DNA of 64,000 nucleotides, from NCBI RefSeq assembly GCF_900113945.1, contig NZ_FORG01000017.1, positions 35,118 through 99,117 on the forward strand, in the 5' to 3' direction. The notes under the pieces were generated by a model, which saw only the letters and a list, made by a program, of their open reading frames with translations, was not told where the DNA came from and made no database searches. Of this stretch, positions 40,560 through 50,121 are shown in pieces (positions within the stretch are counted from its first letter, which is position 1; each line of letters begins with the position of its first letter). This DNA comes from Xenorhabdus mauleonii (GTDB lineage Bacteria; Pseudomonadota; Gammaproteobacteria; Enterobacterales; Enterobacteriaceae). Made by a program: the position numbers and the translations under genes.

Positions 40560-43500
40560 ATGCAAGTCAGCAGAAGGCAGTTCTTTAAGATCTGCGCTGG
40601 CGGTATGGCGGGTACGACGGCTGCTGCTCTGGGATTTGCCCCGGCTGCTGCAATCGCACAAACACGTAACTACAAATTGCTGCGTGCGCGTGAAACCAGA
40701 AATACCTGTACGTACTGCTCTGTCGGCTGTGGATTGTTGATGTACAGCCTTGGCGATGGCGCCAAAAATGCCAAATCCACTATTTTCCATATTGAAGGTG
40801 ATCCGGATCATCCTGTAAACCGGGGAGCCTTATGTCCTAAAGGGGCGGGTTTAGTTGATTTTATTCACAGCAAAAATCGACTGCACTATCCGGAATATCG
40901 TGCCCCCGGCTCCAATCAGTGGCAGCGCATAAGCTGGAATGAAGCCTTTGATCGCATCGCAAGGTTGATGAAACAAGATCGCGATGCCAATTTCATTAAA
41001 ACTAACCAAGATGGCGTTACAGTCAACCGCTGGCTGACCACGGGGATGTTGTGTGCCTCTGCCGCCAGTAATGAAACTGGTTTTTTATCGCAAAAATTTA
41101 GTCGCGCTCTCGGCATGCTTGCCGTAGACAACCAGGCGCGTGTCTGACACGGACCAACGGTAGCAAGTCTTGCTCCAACATTTGGTCGCGGTGCGATGAC
41201 CAACCACTGGGTGGATATTAAGAACGCGGATCTGATTGTCGTGATGGGCGGGAATGCTGCTGAGGCGCATCCGGTCGGCTTTCGCTGGGCGATGGAAGCC
41301 AAAATTCACAACAATGCCAAACTTATCGTTATTGACCCACGCTTTACCCGTACGGCATCCGTGGCGGATTTTTACACGCCTATTCGTTCCGGTACGGATA
41401 TTACTTTCCTGTCAGGTGTGATTTTATACCTGTTGACCAATAAAAAGATTAACCGTGAATATGTTGAGGCTTATACCAATGCCAGCTTGATTGTGCGGGA
41501 AGATTTCTCGTTCGATGAGGGGTTGTTCAGTGGTTATGATGCGGAAAACCGTAAGTACGATAAAACCTCATGGAATTATGAACTGGATGAGAATGGTTTT
41601 GCCAAGCGCGATAAAACGCTGACCCATCCCCGCTGTGTCTGGAATTTGTTGAAAACTCACGTCAGCCGCTATACGCCGGATGTCGTCGCGGATATTTGTG
41701 GTACACCGAAGGAAGATTTTCTCAAGGTGTGTGAATATCTCGCTGAAACCAGCGCAAAAGATAAAACGGCCTCTTTCCTGTATGCATTGGGCTGGACGCA
41801 GCACTCCATTGGCGCACAAAATATCCGTACTATGGCTATGATCCAATTGCTGCTCGGCAATATGGGCATGGCGGGCGGAGGCATTAACGCCCTGCGTGGC
41901 CACTCTAATATTCAGGGATTGACGGATTTGGGGCTGTTATCCCAGAGTTTGCCGGGGTATCTCTCCCTGCCGTCAGAAAAACAGTCTGATTTGCAGACCT
42001 ATTTGCAGGAAAATACGCCAAAATCCACGGTGCCGGGGCAGGTGAATTATTGGGGTAATTACCCGAAATTTTTTGTCAGCCTGATGAAGAGCTTTTATGG
42101 GGATAATGCCCGTAAAGAGAATGATTGGGGTTTTGATCTGTTGCCGAAATGGGATAAACCTTACGATGTCCTGCAATATTTCGACATGATGTCGAAAGGG
42201 GAAGTGAATGGCTATATTTGCCAAGGTTTCAACCCAATCGCATCATTCCCGAATAAGAATAAAGTTGCCGCTGCTTTGTCGAAACTGAAATTCTTGATTA
42301 CGGTTGACCCACTCAGTACGGAAACAGCCTCGTTCTGGCAGAATCATGGCGAATTCAATGACGTTGATCCTTCCTCTATTCAAACCGAAGTGTTCCGGCT
42401 CCCTTGTTGCTGCTTTGCGGAAGAAAATGGCTCGATAGTCAATTCAGCCCGCTGGTTGCAATGGCATTGGAAAGGGGCTGATGCGCCGGGTGAAGCCATT
42501 GGGGATGGTGAAATCCTGTCAGGTATTTTCAAGCGGCTGCGTGATCTGTACCGGGAAGAAGGGGGGGCGGCTCCAGAGCAAGTTTTGAATATGACTTGGG
42601 ATTACTTTGACCCCGATGCCCCGACAGCGGAAGAAGTGGCGCAGGAAAATAACGGCCGCGCGTTGGCTGACGTGCTGGATGCCAATGGCAATGTGCTGGT
42701 GAAAAAAGGCCAGCAATTGTCATCTTTTGCGCAATTGCGTGATGATGGGACAACGGCCAGTGGTTGCTGGATTTTTGCCGGAAGCTGGATCCCCGAAGGC
42801 AACCAAATGGCACGCCGTGATAATGCGGACCCTTCCGGTATCGGTAATACACTGGGGTGGGCATGGGCGTGGCCACTGAATCGCCGAATTCTGTATAACC
42901 GTGCATCGGCTGATCCACAAGGCAATCCGTGGGATCCCAAACGGCGGTTAATCGAATGGGATGGCGGCAAATGGACGGGAGTGGATATTCCTGATTACAG
43001 CAATGCGGCTCCGGGTACGGATGTCGGGCCGTTTATCATGCAGCCGGAAGGGATGGGGCGCCTGTTTGCCATCGATAAAATGGCAGAAGGGCCATTCCCT
43101 GAACATTATGAACCATTTGAAACACCGCTGGGCACGAATCCCCTGCATCCGAATGTGGTTTCCAATCCGGCCGCCCGTGTGTTCAAGAGCGATTTTGAAG
43201 CGATGGGCAAGGCAGATAAATTCCCGTATGTGGGCACTACTTACCGCCTGACCGAACATTTCCACTTCTGGACAAAACATGCATTGCTGAACGCCATTGC
43301 CCAGCCAGAGCAGTTTGTGGAAATTGGTGAACGGCTGGCGGCGGAGAAAGGCATCAAACAGGGTGATACGGTCAAAGTCAGCTCCAATCGTGGTTATATC
43401 AAGGCCAAAGCAGTGGTGACAAAGCGTATCCGTACTTTGAATGTCCATGGACGTGAAGTGGATACCATTGGTATTCCGATTCATTGGGGATTTGAAGGCG

Positions 43501-43607
43501 CGGCGAAAAAAGGTTTCCTTGCGAATACCCTGACGCCGTTCGTTGGTGATGCCAATACGCAGACGCCAGAATTCAAAGCATTTCTGGTTAATATCGAAAA
43601 GGTGTAG
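40560..43607 (+). CDS. fdoG: Formate dehydrogenase-O major subunit (selenoprotein)
   Basis: A 1015-residue molybdopterin/selenocysteine enzyme oxidising formate to CO2 on the periplasmic side. One gene is read through an in-frame UGA at 41145-41147 (Sec196, as in E. coli): VDNQARV-Sec-HGPTVASLAPTFGRG. A twin-arginine signal (SRRQFFKICAGG) starts at ATG 40560, with GAGGAG upstream. The 4Fe-4S motif follows (CTYCSVGCGL ... GALCPKG). Three downstream blocks match FdoG throughout, ending FKAFLVNIEKV. selA and selB further downstream provide decoding. A SECIS-type hairpin follows the UGA. Confidence 0.98.
41145..41187 (+). promoter_or_regulatory. Selenocysteine UGA and bacterial SECIS hairpin
   Basis: TGA followed directly by a foldable stretch: GGACCAA pairs with TTGGTC, and an inner AGCAAG pairs with CTTGCT around a small loop about 17-22 bases after the UGA. 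The sequence is almost the same as the E. coli fdoG/fdnG SECIS that binds SelB. Confidence 0.9.
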
Positions 43608-43619
43608 GGGAGAAAATTT

Positions 43620-44546
43620 ATGTCATTGCAATCTCAAGACATTATTCGTCGCTCTGCCACCAATTCGTTGACTCCCGCACCGCATGTGCGGGATCACCAG
43701 CAAGAAGTGGCAAAATTGATCGATGTTACCACCTGTATCGGCTGTAAAGCGTGTCAGGTGGCCTGTTCAGAATGGAACGATATTCGTGATGAAATCGGGC
43801 ACAACGTTGGCGTGTATGATAATCCGGCCGATTTAACCGCAAAGTCATGGACAGTAATGCGGTTTTCAGAAGTGGAAGAAAACGGCAAACTGGAATGGCT
43901 GATCCGTAAAGACGGCTGCATGCATTGTGCCGATCCGGGTTGCCTGAAAGCCTGCCCGGCAGAAGGCGCGATTATTCAGTATGCCAATGGGATTGTTGAT
44001 TTTCAGTCAGAGCATTGCATTGGTTGCGGCTATTGCATTGCGGGCTGCCCGTTCGACGTGCCGCGCATCAATAAAGAAGACAACCGGGCTTATAAATGTA
44101 CGCTGTGTGTTGATCGTGTTGGTGTGGGGCAGGAGCCAGCTTGTGTGAAAACTTGCCCGACCGGAGCGATCCATTTCGGTAGCAAGCAGGATATGCAAAC
44201 ACTGGCGGCTGAGCGGGTGCAAGAGTTGAAAGGGCGCGGCTATGACAATGCCGGTCTGTATGATCCCGAAGGTGTAGGCGGCACCCATGTCATGTATGTG
44301 TTGCATCACGCCAACAAGCCGCAGCTTTATCACGGCCTGCCGGACAATCCGACCATCAGTCCGACAGTCACGTTTTGGAAAGGTGTCTGGAAGCCATTGG
44401 CCGCAATTGGTTTTGCTGCGACGTTTGCTGCTTCCATTTTCCATTATGTGGGTATCGGCCCAAACCGGGTTTCTAAAGAAGAGGAAGAGAGCGCCCTCAA
44501 GGATATTGATTCGGACAATGAAAATAACGGAGAGGTGAAAAAATGA
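43620..44546 (+). CDS. fdoH: Formate dehydrogenase-O iron-sulfur subunit
   Basis: A 308-residue electron-transfer subunit carrying four 4Fe-4S clusters. The cysteine groups are [35 protein letters not shown] and CTLCVDRV...CVKTC. A C-terminal membrane helix ([20 protein letters not shown]) anchors it. The gene starts 12 bases after fdoG and overlaps fdoI by 4 bases. Its last 112 bases are part of a 762-bp direct duplication whose second copy lies at 48300. Confidence 0.98.
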   Translation: MSLQSQDIIRRSATNSLTPAPHVRDHQQEVAKLIDVTTCIGCKACQVACSEWNDIRDEIGHNVGVYDNPADLTAKSWTVMRFSEVEENGKLEWLIRKDGCMHCADPGCLKACPAEGAIIQYANGIVDFQSEHCIGCGYCIAGCPFDVPRINKEDNRAYKCTLCVDRVGVGQEPACVKTCPTGAIHFGSKQDMQTLAAERVQELKGRGYDNAGLYDPEGVGGTHVMYVLHHANKPQLYHGLPDNPTISPTVTFWKGVWKPLAAIGFAATFAASIFHYVGIGPNRVSKEEEESALKDIDSDNENNGEVKK

Positions 44547-45196
44547 AAAAGCGTAACGATGTCATTATTCGTCATTCTCCGGTTGAACGAGTCAATCATT
44601 GGGCGGTTGTTATCTGTTTTCTGTTCACGGCCATCAGCGGACTGGGTTTTTTCTTCCCATCCTTGAACTGGATGATGAATATCTTTGGTACGCCGCAGCT
44701 TTCGCGAATACTGCATCCCTTTGCGGGGTCGGTGATGTTCTTTCTGTTTGTCTTTATGTTTTTCAGGTACTTCAAACATAACATGATAGACAAGGACGAC
44801 ATTGAGTGGGCGAAAAATGTTCATAAAGTGTTGCGTAATGAAGAAGCCGGCGATACCGGGCAATACAACCTCGGCCAGAAAGGGATTTACTGGTCGGTCA
44901 GTGTTTGCTTGCTCCTGCTATTGGTCAGCGGCATTATCATTTGGCGCCCCTATTTTGCGGAATACTTTCCGATCTCATTAATCCGGATCGCTTTGCTGGT
45001 ACATTCACTGGCCGCGATTGGCTTGATCCTGACCATTATCGTACACGCTTATGCCGCATTCTGGGTGAAAGGCTCAGTGCGGGCAATGGTTGAAGGTTGG
45101 GTTACGCGTGGCTGGGCGAAAAAACACCACCCGCGCTGGTATCGTGAAATCGTAAAGCAAGAGCAACAAAAAGAGAAAGAGTGATTTTTGAGCAGG
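44435..45196 (+). repeat. Direct repeat, copy 1 (fdoH end plus fdoI)
   Basis: 762 bases repeated at 48300-49061 with about six single-base differences by eye and no indel. The left edge is inside fdoH (shared CATTTTCCATTATG), and the right edge is in the fdoI downstream sequence (shared TTTTTGAGCAGG). The two copies flank a 3103-base insert. Confidence 0.95.
44543..45184 (+). CDS. fdoI: Formate dehydrogenase-O cytochrome b556 subunit, copy 1
   Basis: A 213-residue inner-membrane cytochrome b that passes electrons from FdoH to the quinone pool. Four membrane helices are visible, with conserved histidines in [35 protein letters not shown] and [13 protein letters not shown]. It overlaps fdoH (ATGA), so this copy is in the intact fdoGHI operon. 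It differs from copy 2 at two residues (Phe/Ile in VMFxLFVF and Ser/Pro in FPIxLIRI). The second site is Pro in E. coli, so copy 2 keeps the ancestral residue there. Confidence 0.97.
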   Translation: MKKRNDVIIRHSPVERVNHWAVVICFLFTAISGLGFFFPSLNWMMNIFGTPQLSRILHPFAGSVMFFLFVFMFFRYFKHNMIDKDDIEWAKNVHKVLRNEEAGDTGQYNLGQKGIYWSVSVCLLLLLVSGIIIWRPYFAEYFPISLIRIALLVHSLAAIGLILTIIVHAYAAFWVKGSVRAMVEGWVTRGWAKKHHPRWYREIVKQEQQKEKE

Positions 45197-45221
45197 GTAT
45201 TTTGATATACCCTGTTTTTTT
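45193..45221 (+). terminator. Terminator of the fdoGHI operon (copy 1)
   Basis: CAGGGTAT/ATACCCTG stem with loop TTTGAT, followed by seven T, 8 bases after the fdoI stop. The duplication ends inside its left arm, so copy 2 has lost this terminator. Confidence 0.9.
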
Positions 45222-45288
45222 ATATTTGTTGTGTGGCAACAAAATAGCTGCAATGTTCCTTAACCGAAACATTTGATATGGGGAAGGT

Positions 45289-45499
45289 ATGTATGTGGCT
45301 GATATTGTTGTAAGAGCCAGAGTATCTTCAGCATCTAAAGAAGCGGCTATGGCAAATGCCAAAGCGTTGGGCTTGGGTTTATCCACTGTGATATGCATGC
45401 TTGTTAATTAATCGGTTGGCGGTTGAGGGGTAATTACCTGACGGATTCCTTCGGTCAAACAGTGAAACTCGACAAGCTATTCGCGATTTAGGGTGGTAG
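45289..45499 (+). pseudogene. Decayed RelB/DinJ-type antitoxin gene
   Basis: An ATG-initiated frame gives 40 residues beginning MYVADIVVRARVSSASKEAA and containing KALGLGLSTVICMLV, the N-terminal ribbon-helix-helix pattern of RelB/DinJ antitoxins. It then stops at 45409. In another frame the expected C-terminal part continues as RSNSETRQAIRDLGW, ending at 45499. A frameshift plus an internal stop have therefore inactivated it. A toxin relic follows after 5 bases. Confidence 0.75.
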
Positions 45500-45504
45500 A
45501 GGCA

Positions 45505-45669
45505 ATGTTGGTGATTATTTGCCAGACTCGATTTAAAAAGGAGCGAAGAAAGATGCCACAATAAAAAGCGCAAGATGTTCTCCTTGAACCCCTTGCCCTT
45601 CTACAGGTCGGTCAGCCATTACTACCTAAATATAAAGAACACCGAATTAATATTGCATCGTGTTGGTAA
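45505..45669 (+). pseudogene. Decayed YafQ/RelE-type toxin gene
   Basis: One frame from ATG 45505 reads MLVIICQTRFKKERRKMPQ, then an in-frame TAA at 45562, then KAQDVLLEPLALLQVGQP and LLPKYKEHR before a terminal stop. TRFKK near the start and PLPPKYKDH-like residues are hallmarks of YafQ-family mRNA interferases. The nonsense codon and the missing C-terminal catalytic part make it non-functional. It completes a dead dinJ-yafQ-like pair inside the fdo insert. Confidence 0.72.
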
Positions 45670-45993
45670 CTATGCTGCTTTATTTAACTAATTTAATATA
45701 TTAAAAATATAGAACCTCGCCCTACCTCTCAGGCATGGAATAACCAGAATGACAAATTGATAAATCTTTATTGAAAAAATCCATAAAATAGTAAACAAAA
45801 TTTATTATTTTTTTAAAAGAAATTAGAGGTAATTAGGTTGTTTGGTTATTAATTTTTATGGGTATTATTATCTATCAATATTAATTATTATGATTATTCA
45901 GTATTATAAGATGCAATCTAATAATAATTTGTTATTTAATTACTTTTTATTTTTTATGCAATATTATTTAATCTGTTTTGATGATGCGATAAT
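45670..45993. other. AT-rich gap in the fdo insert
   Basis: 324 bases, very AT-rich, with no coding frame, repeat or strong hairpin that I can support. It probably contains the promoter of the following small-gene/efflux unit. Confidence 0.4.
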
Positions 45994-46125
45994 ATGAATA
46001 AAGCAATAGGAGTTGATGTTAAGTCTCTGATAGATAATCATCTGCGTGCATTATGTATTGGTGATTTCTTAGCTATTAGAATATCTAATTTTACTTATGA
46101 TGCAGCTGTTGAGAAAGAAAAATAA
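45994..46125 (+). CDS. Small ORF, possibly the 5' part of a frameshifted gene
   Basis: 43 residues (MNKAIGVDVKSLIDNHLRAL ... AAVEKEK) ending at a TAA in an A-rich run. No family recognised and no good ribosome-binding site. The next ORF (46097) overlaps it in another frame, also without a ribosome-binding site, so the two may be halves of one gene split by an indel in the A-run near 46110-46130. Confidence 0.35.
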   Translation: MNKAIGVDVKSLIDNHLRALCIGDFLAIRISNFTYDAAVEKEK

Positions 46126-46420
46126 AAATTATTCTTCATCAAGAAATAATCTTAAATGTGGAACTACAGAATACGAAGGTGCTTTTTACTGTTCATTTTT
46201 TTATATTCTTGCAGAGTGTCCTATCCGTATGTCAACGTGGGAGGATGATGGTATCGATTTTATCATTTATGCGAAATTAATGACTGCACTAATGAGTAAA
46301 ACTAGAGAGGTTTTTGTTGAGGAATCACATAATGAATGTGCTAACTGGCTCTCTTTGAAATTTAAGAGTAAATCACAAACTTCTATTGAAGCAGAGAAAA
46401 GGGAACTAATGAATGAGTGA
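46097..46420 (+). CDS. Small hypothetical protein upstream of the DHA2 pump
   Basis: 107 residues, low GC, no recognised family. The centre (YEGAFYCSFFYILAECPIRM and WEDDGIDFIIYAKLMTALM) looks like a folded helical domain. The stop overlaps the start of the pump gene by 8 bases (ATGAATGAGTGA), implying translational coupling. The start at 46097 has no ribosome-binding site, so the true gene may begin upstream in the frame of the 45994 ORF. Confidence 0.4.
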   Translation: MMQLLRKKNKNYSSSRNNLKCGTTEYEGAFYCSFFYILAECPIRMSTWEDDGIDFIIYAKLMTALMSKTREVFVEESHNECANWLSLKFKSKSQTSIEAEKRELMNE

Positions 46421-47753
46421 ATCAGCAATTGAAACCCGAAAATATACAGGATTAATAGGAATATGTATTGCGAGTTTTCTTGGGTGTATAGATCTCACTG
46501 TTGTTAATACTATTATTCCTGCAATTGGGCGTGAATTTAATACATCATTGAGGGAAACTCAGTGGATTACTTCTGTATTTATGATAGCTCTTTCCGCTTT
46601 TATGGTTCCTATGGGGACACTGGCTGATACATTCGGGCGGAAAAAAGTATTGATTTGGGGATTGGTGCTGTTTGGTGCAGCATCATTATTTGTTGGCCTC
46701 GCAACTAATCTTGCCATTATCACTGCTTTTAGATTTATTCAAGGAATTGGTTGTGCAATTCTCTATACTGTTTCTGGTGCCATTATTTCCTATTTATTTG
46801 ATAAAAATGAACAAGGAAAAGCGCTTGGAGTTTTATTCGGTATTAATGGACTAGGTCTTGCAATAGGTCCTATTATTGGCGGGTTATTTGCTGGTATTGT
46901 AGATTGGCGTTATGCTTTTTTGATAAACATCCCTTTTATCGTAATTAGCTTTATTCTATGTATCTGGTCTATACCTGAGTATAAAAGTGAAAAAGTGAAA
47001 AAGCTGGATATACTCGGTTGTATTTTTTTGATTTTTTTTCTAATGAGTCTGGTTAGTTATTTCTCTCTGGATGGAAACTCTCTACAACAATGGGGTTTGT
47101 TGGTCATTGCAGTAATAGCCTTATTTATTTTTATACGGCATGAGTTAAAAACTTCAGAACCTATCATTGAGTTCCATTTTTTTTATAATATGCGTTTTGT
47201 TTCAGCACTGTTCGCAACATTTTTTCTTGCTTTCTTCTACTGCATAGTTCTATTGACATTACCGATGTTTTTTGCAAAACAGTTGGAGAAAAATGATATT
47301 GAGATAGGTTTGTTTTTGTTACCAGCTACAGTTATGTTTGCTTTAACCTCTCCTTGGGTAGGTAATCGCAGTAAACAATTTGGCCCTTCACGGATAATTT
47401 TGGTTGGCTTGCTACTGTTTGTCGCTGCTGCGGCTTTACTTTCTCTCGCTTCAACACAAGAAAATGTTTGGTGGTTTATTATCCCGCTACTGTTATTTGG
47501 CATGGGATGGGGTTCAATTCTTGGGCCGTCAACTTTAATTGCATTGGGTGCTTTGCCGAGGGAACAAGCAGCTGTTGCTATGGGAACTTCATGGACTATT
47601 CATAATATGGGAGGAGCTTGTGGTATCGCTTTTGCTGTATTCTTATTATCCTGCTTTGATACATTGCTTCAGGGTTATCAAGCACTAACATTATCTTTGG
47701 CCGGACTTGCCTTAGTCTTTACTTGCATCTGTTATTTTCTGAATCGAAAATAA
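46413..47753 (+). CDS. DHA2-family (EmrB/QacA-like) drug efflux MFS transporter
   Basis: A 446-residue, AT-rich protein with 13-14 membrane helices. Family motifs are FLGCIDLTVVNTIIPAI (motif D1), GTLADTFGRKKVLIWG (motif A), RFIQGIGCAILY (motif B) and GPIIGGLFAGIVDWRYAFLINIP (motif C, antiporter signature). These mark a proton-drug exporter; the substrate is unknown. Base composition is well below that of the flanking fdo genes. With the small upstream gene it is the only apparently functional cargo of the insert. Confidence 0.9.
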   Translation: MSESAIETRKYTGLIGICIASFLGCIDLTVVNTIIPAIGREFNTSLRETQWITSVFMIALSAFMVPMGTLADTFGRKKVLIWGLVLFGAASLFVGLATNLAIITAFRFIQGIGCAILYTVSGAIISYLFDKNEQGKALGVLFGINGLGLAIGPIIGGLFAGIVDWRYAFLINIPFIVISFILCIWSIPEYKSEKVKKLDILGCIFLIFFLMSLVSYFSLDGNSLQQWGLLVIAVIALFIFIRHELKTSEPIIEFHFFYNMRFVSALFATFFLAFFYCIVLLTLPMFFAKQLEKNDIEIGLFLLPATVMFALTSPWVGNRSKQFGPSRIILVGLLLFVAAAALLSLASTQENVWWFIIPLLLFGMGWGSILGPSTLIALGALPREQAAVAMGTSWTIHNMGGACGIAFAVFLLSCFDTLLQGYQALTLSLAGLALVFTCICYFLNRK

Positions 47754-47905
47754 TTTTAAATAGAAAGGGGAACAGCTCATTGGCTTTTGCCGTTCAATGA
47801 CACTGTAGAGGATCGTCTTTCAGCTTATTGAATTGAATAGGAAAGTTAAAAATGAAGCCGGAGGCGATACATTTCTTCCGGTTTTGCAAGATATGATTAA
47901 TTGAT

Positions 47906-48300
47906 TTAGTGATTAAACAACGCGTTGAGTCTATCGTTCGCCTGCTGTTTATCAAAATACTCAGGTTGTTCATTCGGGGGATAATCTTGCCCATTCGAGC
48001 ATCTTTGCTTCTTCTTCTGTCAGGGGGTTTCATTTTCCGCAACTTGAGTAAATTGTTCCAATTCCAGATACCGCCAGAATCTTCAACCGGATACATACCA
48101 ATACCAGCGGTGATTTCAGGCTGCTTAACGTTCTTTTCCAACACTTTCTCTACGATTATCTGATGAAACCAATCATTGGTGAAATCATATTGATAGATGA
48201 TCTCATCTTCGGTTTCACGAAGAAATACGCCGATAGGCAATTGGTCATGATGCTCTTCCGGGATATTCACCCCCTTGAGTTCGAAACAGAACACGTGAGC
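47906..48300 (-). pseudogene. Truncated pRiA4b ORF-3-like gene
   Basis: On the minus strand the sequence reads HVFCFELKGVNIPEEHHDQL, then IIYQYDFTNDWFHQIIVEKVL and an AGIGMYPVEDSGG segment, the C-terminal half of pRiA4b ORF-3-like proteins (normally about 180-200 residues). The N-terminal part is missing: homology begins exactly at the border of repeat copy 2, and the apparent start codon (ATG of MEN) lies inside fdoH-derived DNA. Two C-run indels shift the frame further on; corrected, it would continue LTEEEAKMLEWARLSP and end RLNALFNH at 47906. The uncorrected frame runs to 47794. Confidence 0.7.
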
Positions 48301-48411
48301 ATTTTCCATTATGTGGGTATCGGCCCGAACCGGGTTTCTGAAGAAGAGGAAGAGAGCGCCCTCAAGGATATTGATTCGGACAATGAAAATAACGGAGAGG
48401 TGAAAAAATGA
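48301..48411 (+). pseudogene. fdoH 3' stub
   Basis: The last 36 codons of fdoH ([20 protein letters not shown] ... GEVKK) without the rest of the gene, created by the duplication. It overlaps the second fdoI by 4 bases, as in the intact operon, but has no start or promoter of its own. Confidence 0.92.
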
Positions 48412-49049
48412 AAAAGCGTAACGATGTCATTATTCGTCATTCTCCGGTTGAACGAGTCAATCATTGGGCGGTTGTTATCTGTTTTCTGTTCACGGCCATC
48501 AGCGGACTGGGTTTTTTCTTCCCATCCTTGAACTGGATGATGAATATCTTTGGTACGCCGCAGCTTTCGCGAATACTGCATCCCTTTGCGGGGTCGGTGA
48601 TGTTCATTTTGTTTGTCTTTATGTTTTTCAGGTACTTCAAACATAACATGATAGACAAGGACGACATTGAGTGGGCGAAAAATGTTCATAAAGTGTTGCG
48701 TAATGAAGAAGCCGGCGATACTGGGCAATACAACCTCGGCCAGAAAGGGATTTACTGGTCGGTCAGTGTTTGCTTGCTCCTGCTATTGGTCAGCGGCATT
48801 ATCATTTGGCGCCCCTATTTTGCGGAATACTTTCCGATCCCATTAATCCGGATCGCTTTGCTGGTACATTCACTGGCCGCGATTGGCTTGATCCTGACCA
48901 TTATCGTACACGCTTATGCCGCATTCTGGGTGAAAGGCTCAGTGCGGGCAATGGTTGAAGGTTGGGTTACGCGTGGCTGGGCGAAAAAACACCACCCGCG
49001 CTGGTATCGTGAAATCGTAAAGCAAGAGCAACAAAAAGAGAAAGAGTGA
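48408..49049 (+). CDS. fdoI: Formate dehydrogenase-O cytochrome b556 subunit, copy 2
   Basis: A 213-residue protein, intact and differing from copy 1 at two residues (see 44543). All heme-ligand histidines are present. It has no fdoG or full fdoH upstream, so expression would depend on transcription entering from the insert. It sits on the fdhE side, its expected chromosomal neighbour, so it probably marks the original 3' end of the operon. Confidence 0.93.
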   Translation: MKKRNDVIIRHSPVERVNHWAVVICFLFTAISGLGFFFPSLNWMMNIFGTPQLSRILHPFAGSVMFILFVFMFFRYFKHNMIDKDDIEWAKNVHKVLRNEEAGDTGQYNLGQKGIYWSVSVCLLLLLVSGIIIWRPYFAEYFPIPLIRIALLVHSLAAIGLILTIIVHAYAAFWVKGSVRAMVEGWVTRGWAKKHHPRWYREIVKQEQQKEKE

Positions 49050-49101
49050 TTTTTGAGCAGGCCGTTTGGATTCTAGAACTAAAAAACCGTCAGCGTGAAT
49101 G

Positions 49102-49121
49102 GACGGGCTAGTTAGCCCGTC
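49102..49121. terminator. Hairpin after fdoI copy 2
   Basis: Perfect 9-bp stem GACGGGCTA/TAGCCCGTC with a 2-base loop, followed by TGTTTAGC on the plus strand; AAAAAACCG on the left gives T residues for minus-strand transcripts from the TM2 gene. Probably bidirectional. Confidence 0.75.
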
Positions 49122-49139
49122 TGTTTAGCTTAAAAAGGG

Positions 49140-49442
49140 TTAGCCATACTTCTTGGCGAAATCTTTATCTGACATACATAAGTAGATAATAAATTCGATA
49201 AAAGAAACAATATAAGGAATGAACGTCCAGCAAAAAATAAGGTATAAAAGCCCCATTCCTATTCTTCCTAGATAAAATTTATGTGCCCCGATACAGCCAA
49301 GGAAGAAGGCTAACAGTGCTGCAGTGATTCTGCTTTTTTCGCCTTTAATTTCTTCTTGTTGGACTGCGCCACAACCAGGGCAAGAATTAGCAGAAACGTG
49401 GATTTCTTTTCCACAGCCACGGCAATAAACCATGTTCGACAT
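49140..49442 (-). CDS. Zinc-ribbon TM2-domain membrane protein
   Basis: A 100-residue protein. The N-terminal zinc ribbon has paired cysteines (YCRGCGKEI and SCPGCGAVQ, about residues 7-27). The following TM2 domain has two helices around a short turn (ALLAFFLGCIGAHKFYLGRI and GLLYLIFCWTFIPYIVSFIEF, with the GxHxFYLG motif). TM2 proteins are small membrane proteins of unknown role. It is transcribed opposite to the fdo genes. Confidence 0.88.
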   Translation of the reverse strand: MSNMVYCRGCGKEIHVSANSCPGCGAVQQEEIKGEKSRITAALLAFFLGCIGAHKFYLGRIGMGLLYLIFCWTFIPYIVSFIEFIIYLCMSDKDFAKKYG

Positions 49443-50121
49443 CTTAATATCCTACTTTAAATTAATTGTTTCATTTTAGAACTATAAAGTTAAAAAACCA
49501 ATAATTTTCGGCCGTGCTGGAATTAGAACAACAAACGAAAATAATTATAATATTATGATTTTTATGCAAAAAAATAATTATGAGTGTGTCTATTCAAAAG
49601 GCAGTTGTGGTATTCAATAACATGTGTGGAGAGCGATGTGTTTTTCTCTTGTTGTACCGATAGTACCTATTGAAAATAGTACCAGCAGCAAAATTTATCC
49701 CAGCCACTCCGAAGACACGAGGTAAAAATTAACTTTCGTTTCTAGCTGTCTGATAAGCCCGGCAATCGATAGCTCAGGATCAAGATTCAGCATACTTTCC
49801 CAGATACCGCTCATATTGATTTGGAGCGGCCCTTTTAGTGTGGCTTTCATTTTAATTATCTTCAGATATGGATAACCCAATCAAGCAGAGTTCTGATGAT
49901 TATGCTGCTAAGACAATATTTCTCAATCGAAAATAATGCAATCCTAACCAGAACCTGACATTTTCTTTTTTTTCTTCTGCGACCGTTGGCGTATTTTTTT
50001 GGTATCCGGATAAATTTGATGCCAGTAAACTTGTGTTGAACTTAACGGTCATGCCATTCTGTGGTTTGATAGGTAAGATTGGTTGCTATTTAGATATCAA
50101 CACAGCGGGAGGGGTAAGGTA
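49443..50121. other. Gap between the TM2 gene and fdhE
   Basis: 679 bases. Only one short minus-strand ORF (49695-49850) has any plausibility. No repeat-family member or strong terminator was seen. The region just upstream of fdhE (50090-50121) carries the ribosome-binding site GGGAGGGG. Confidence 0.4.
49695..49850 (-). CDS. Possible 51-residue hypothetical protein
   Basis: MKATLKGPLQINMSGIWESM, continuing to a stop after SSEWLG. A mildly hydrophobic small protein with no recognised family, weak ribosome-binding site and low AT-rich context. It could be a gene remnant or chance. Confidence 0.25.
   Translation of the reverse strand: MKATLKGPLQINMSGIWESMLNLDPELSIAGLIRQLETKVNFYLVSSEWLG

Larger units (their letters stand above)
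48300..49061 (+). repeat. Direct repeat, copy 2 (fdoH stub plus fdoI)
   Basis: Second copy of the 762-base duplication at 44435-45196, offset by 3865 bases throughout. It joins foreign sequence on the left at 48300 and the fdhE-side chromosome on the right at 49061. Confidence 0.95.

Noticed and set aside
41145..41147. Stop codon splitting fdoG into two genes
   Set aside because: UGA is at the known Sec196 position, is followed by a SECIS-like hairpin, and both halves match FdoG without a gap.
42948..43484. Minus-strand open frames inside fdoG
   Set aside because: Shadows of the conserved fdoG coding sequence; no family features.
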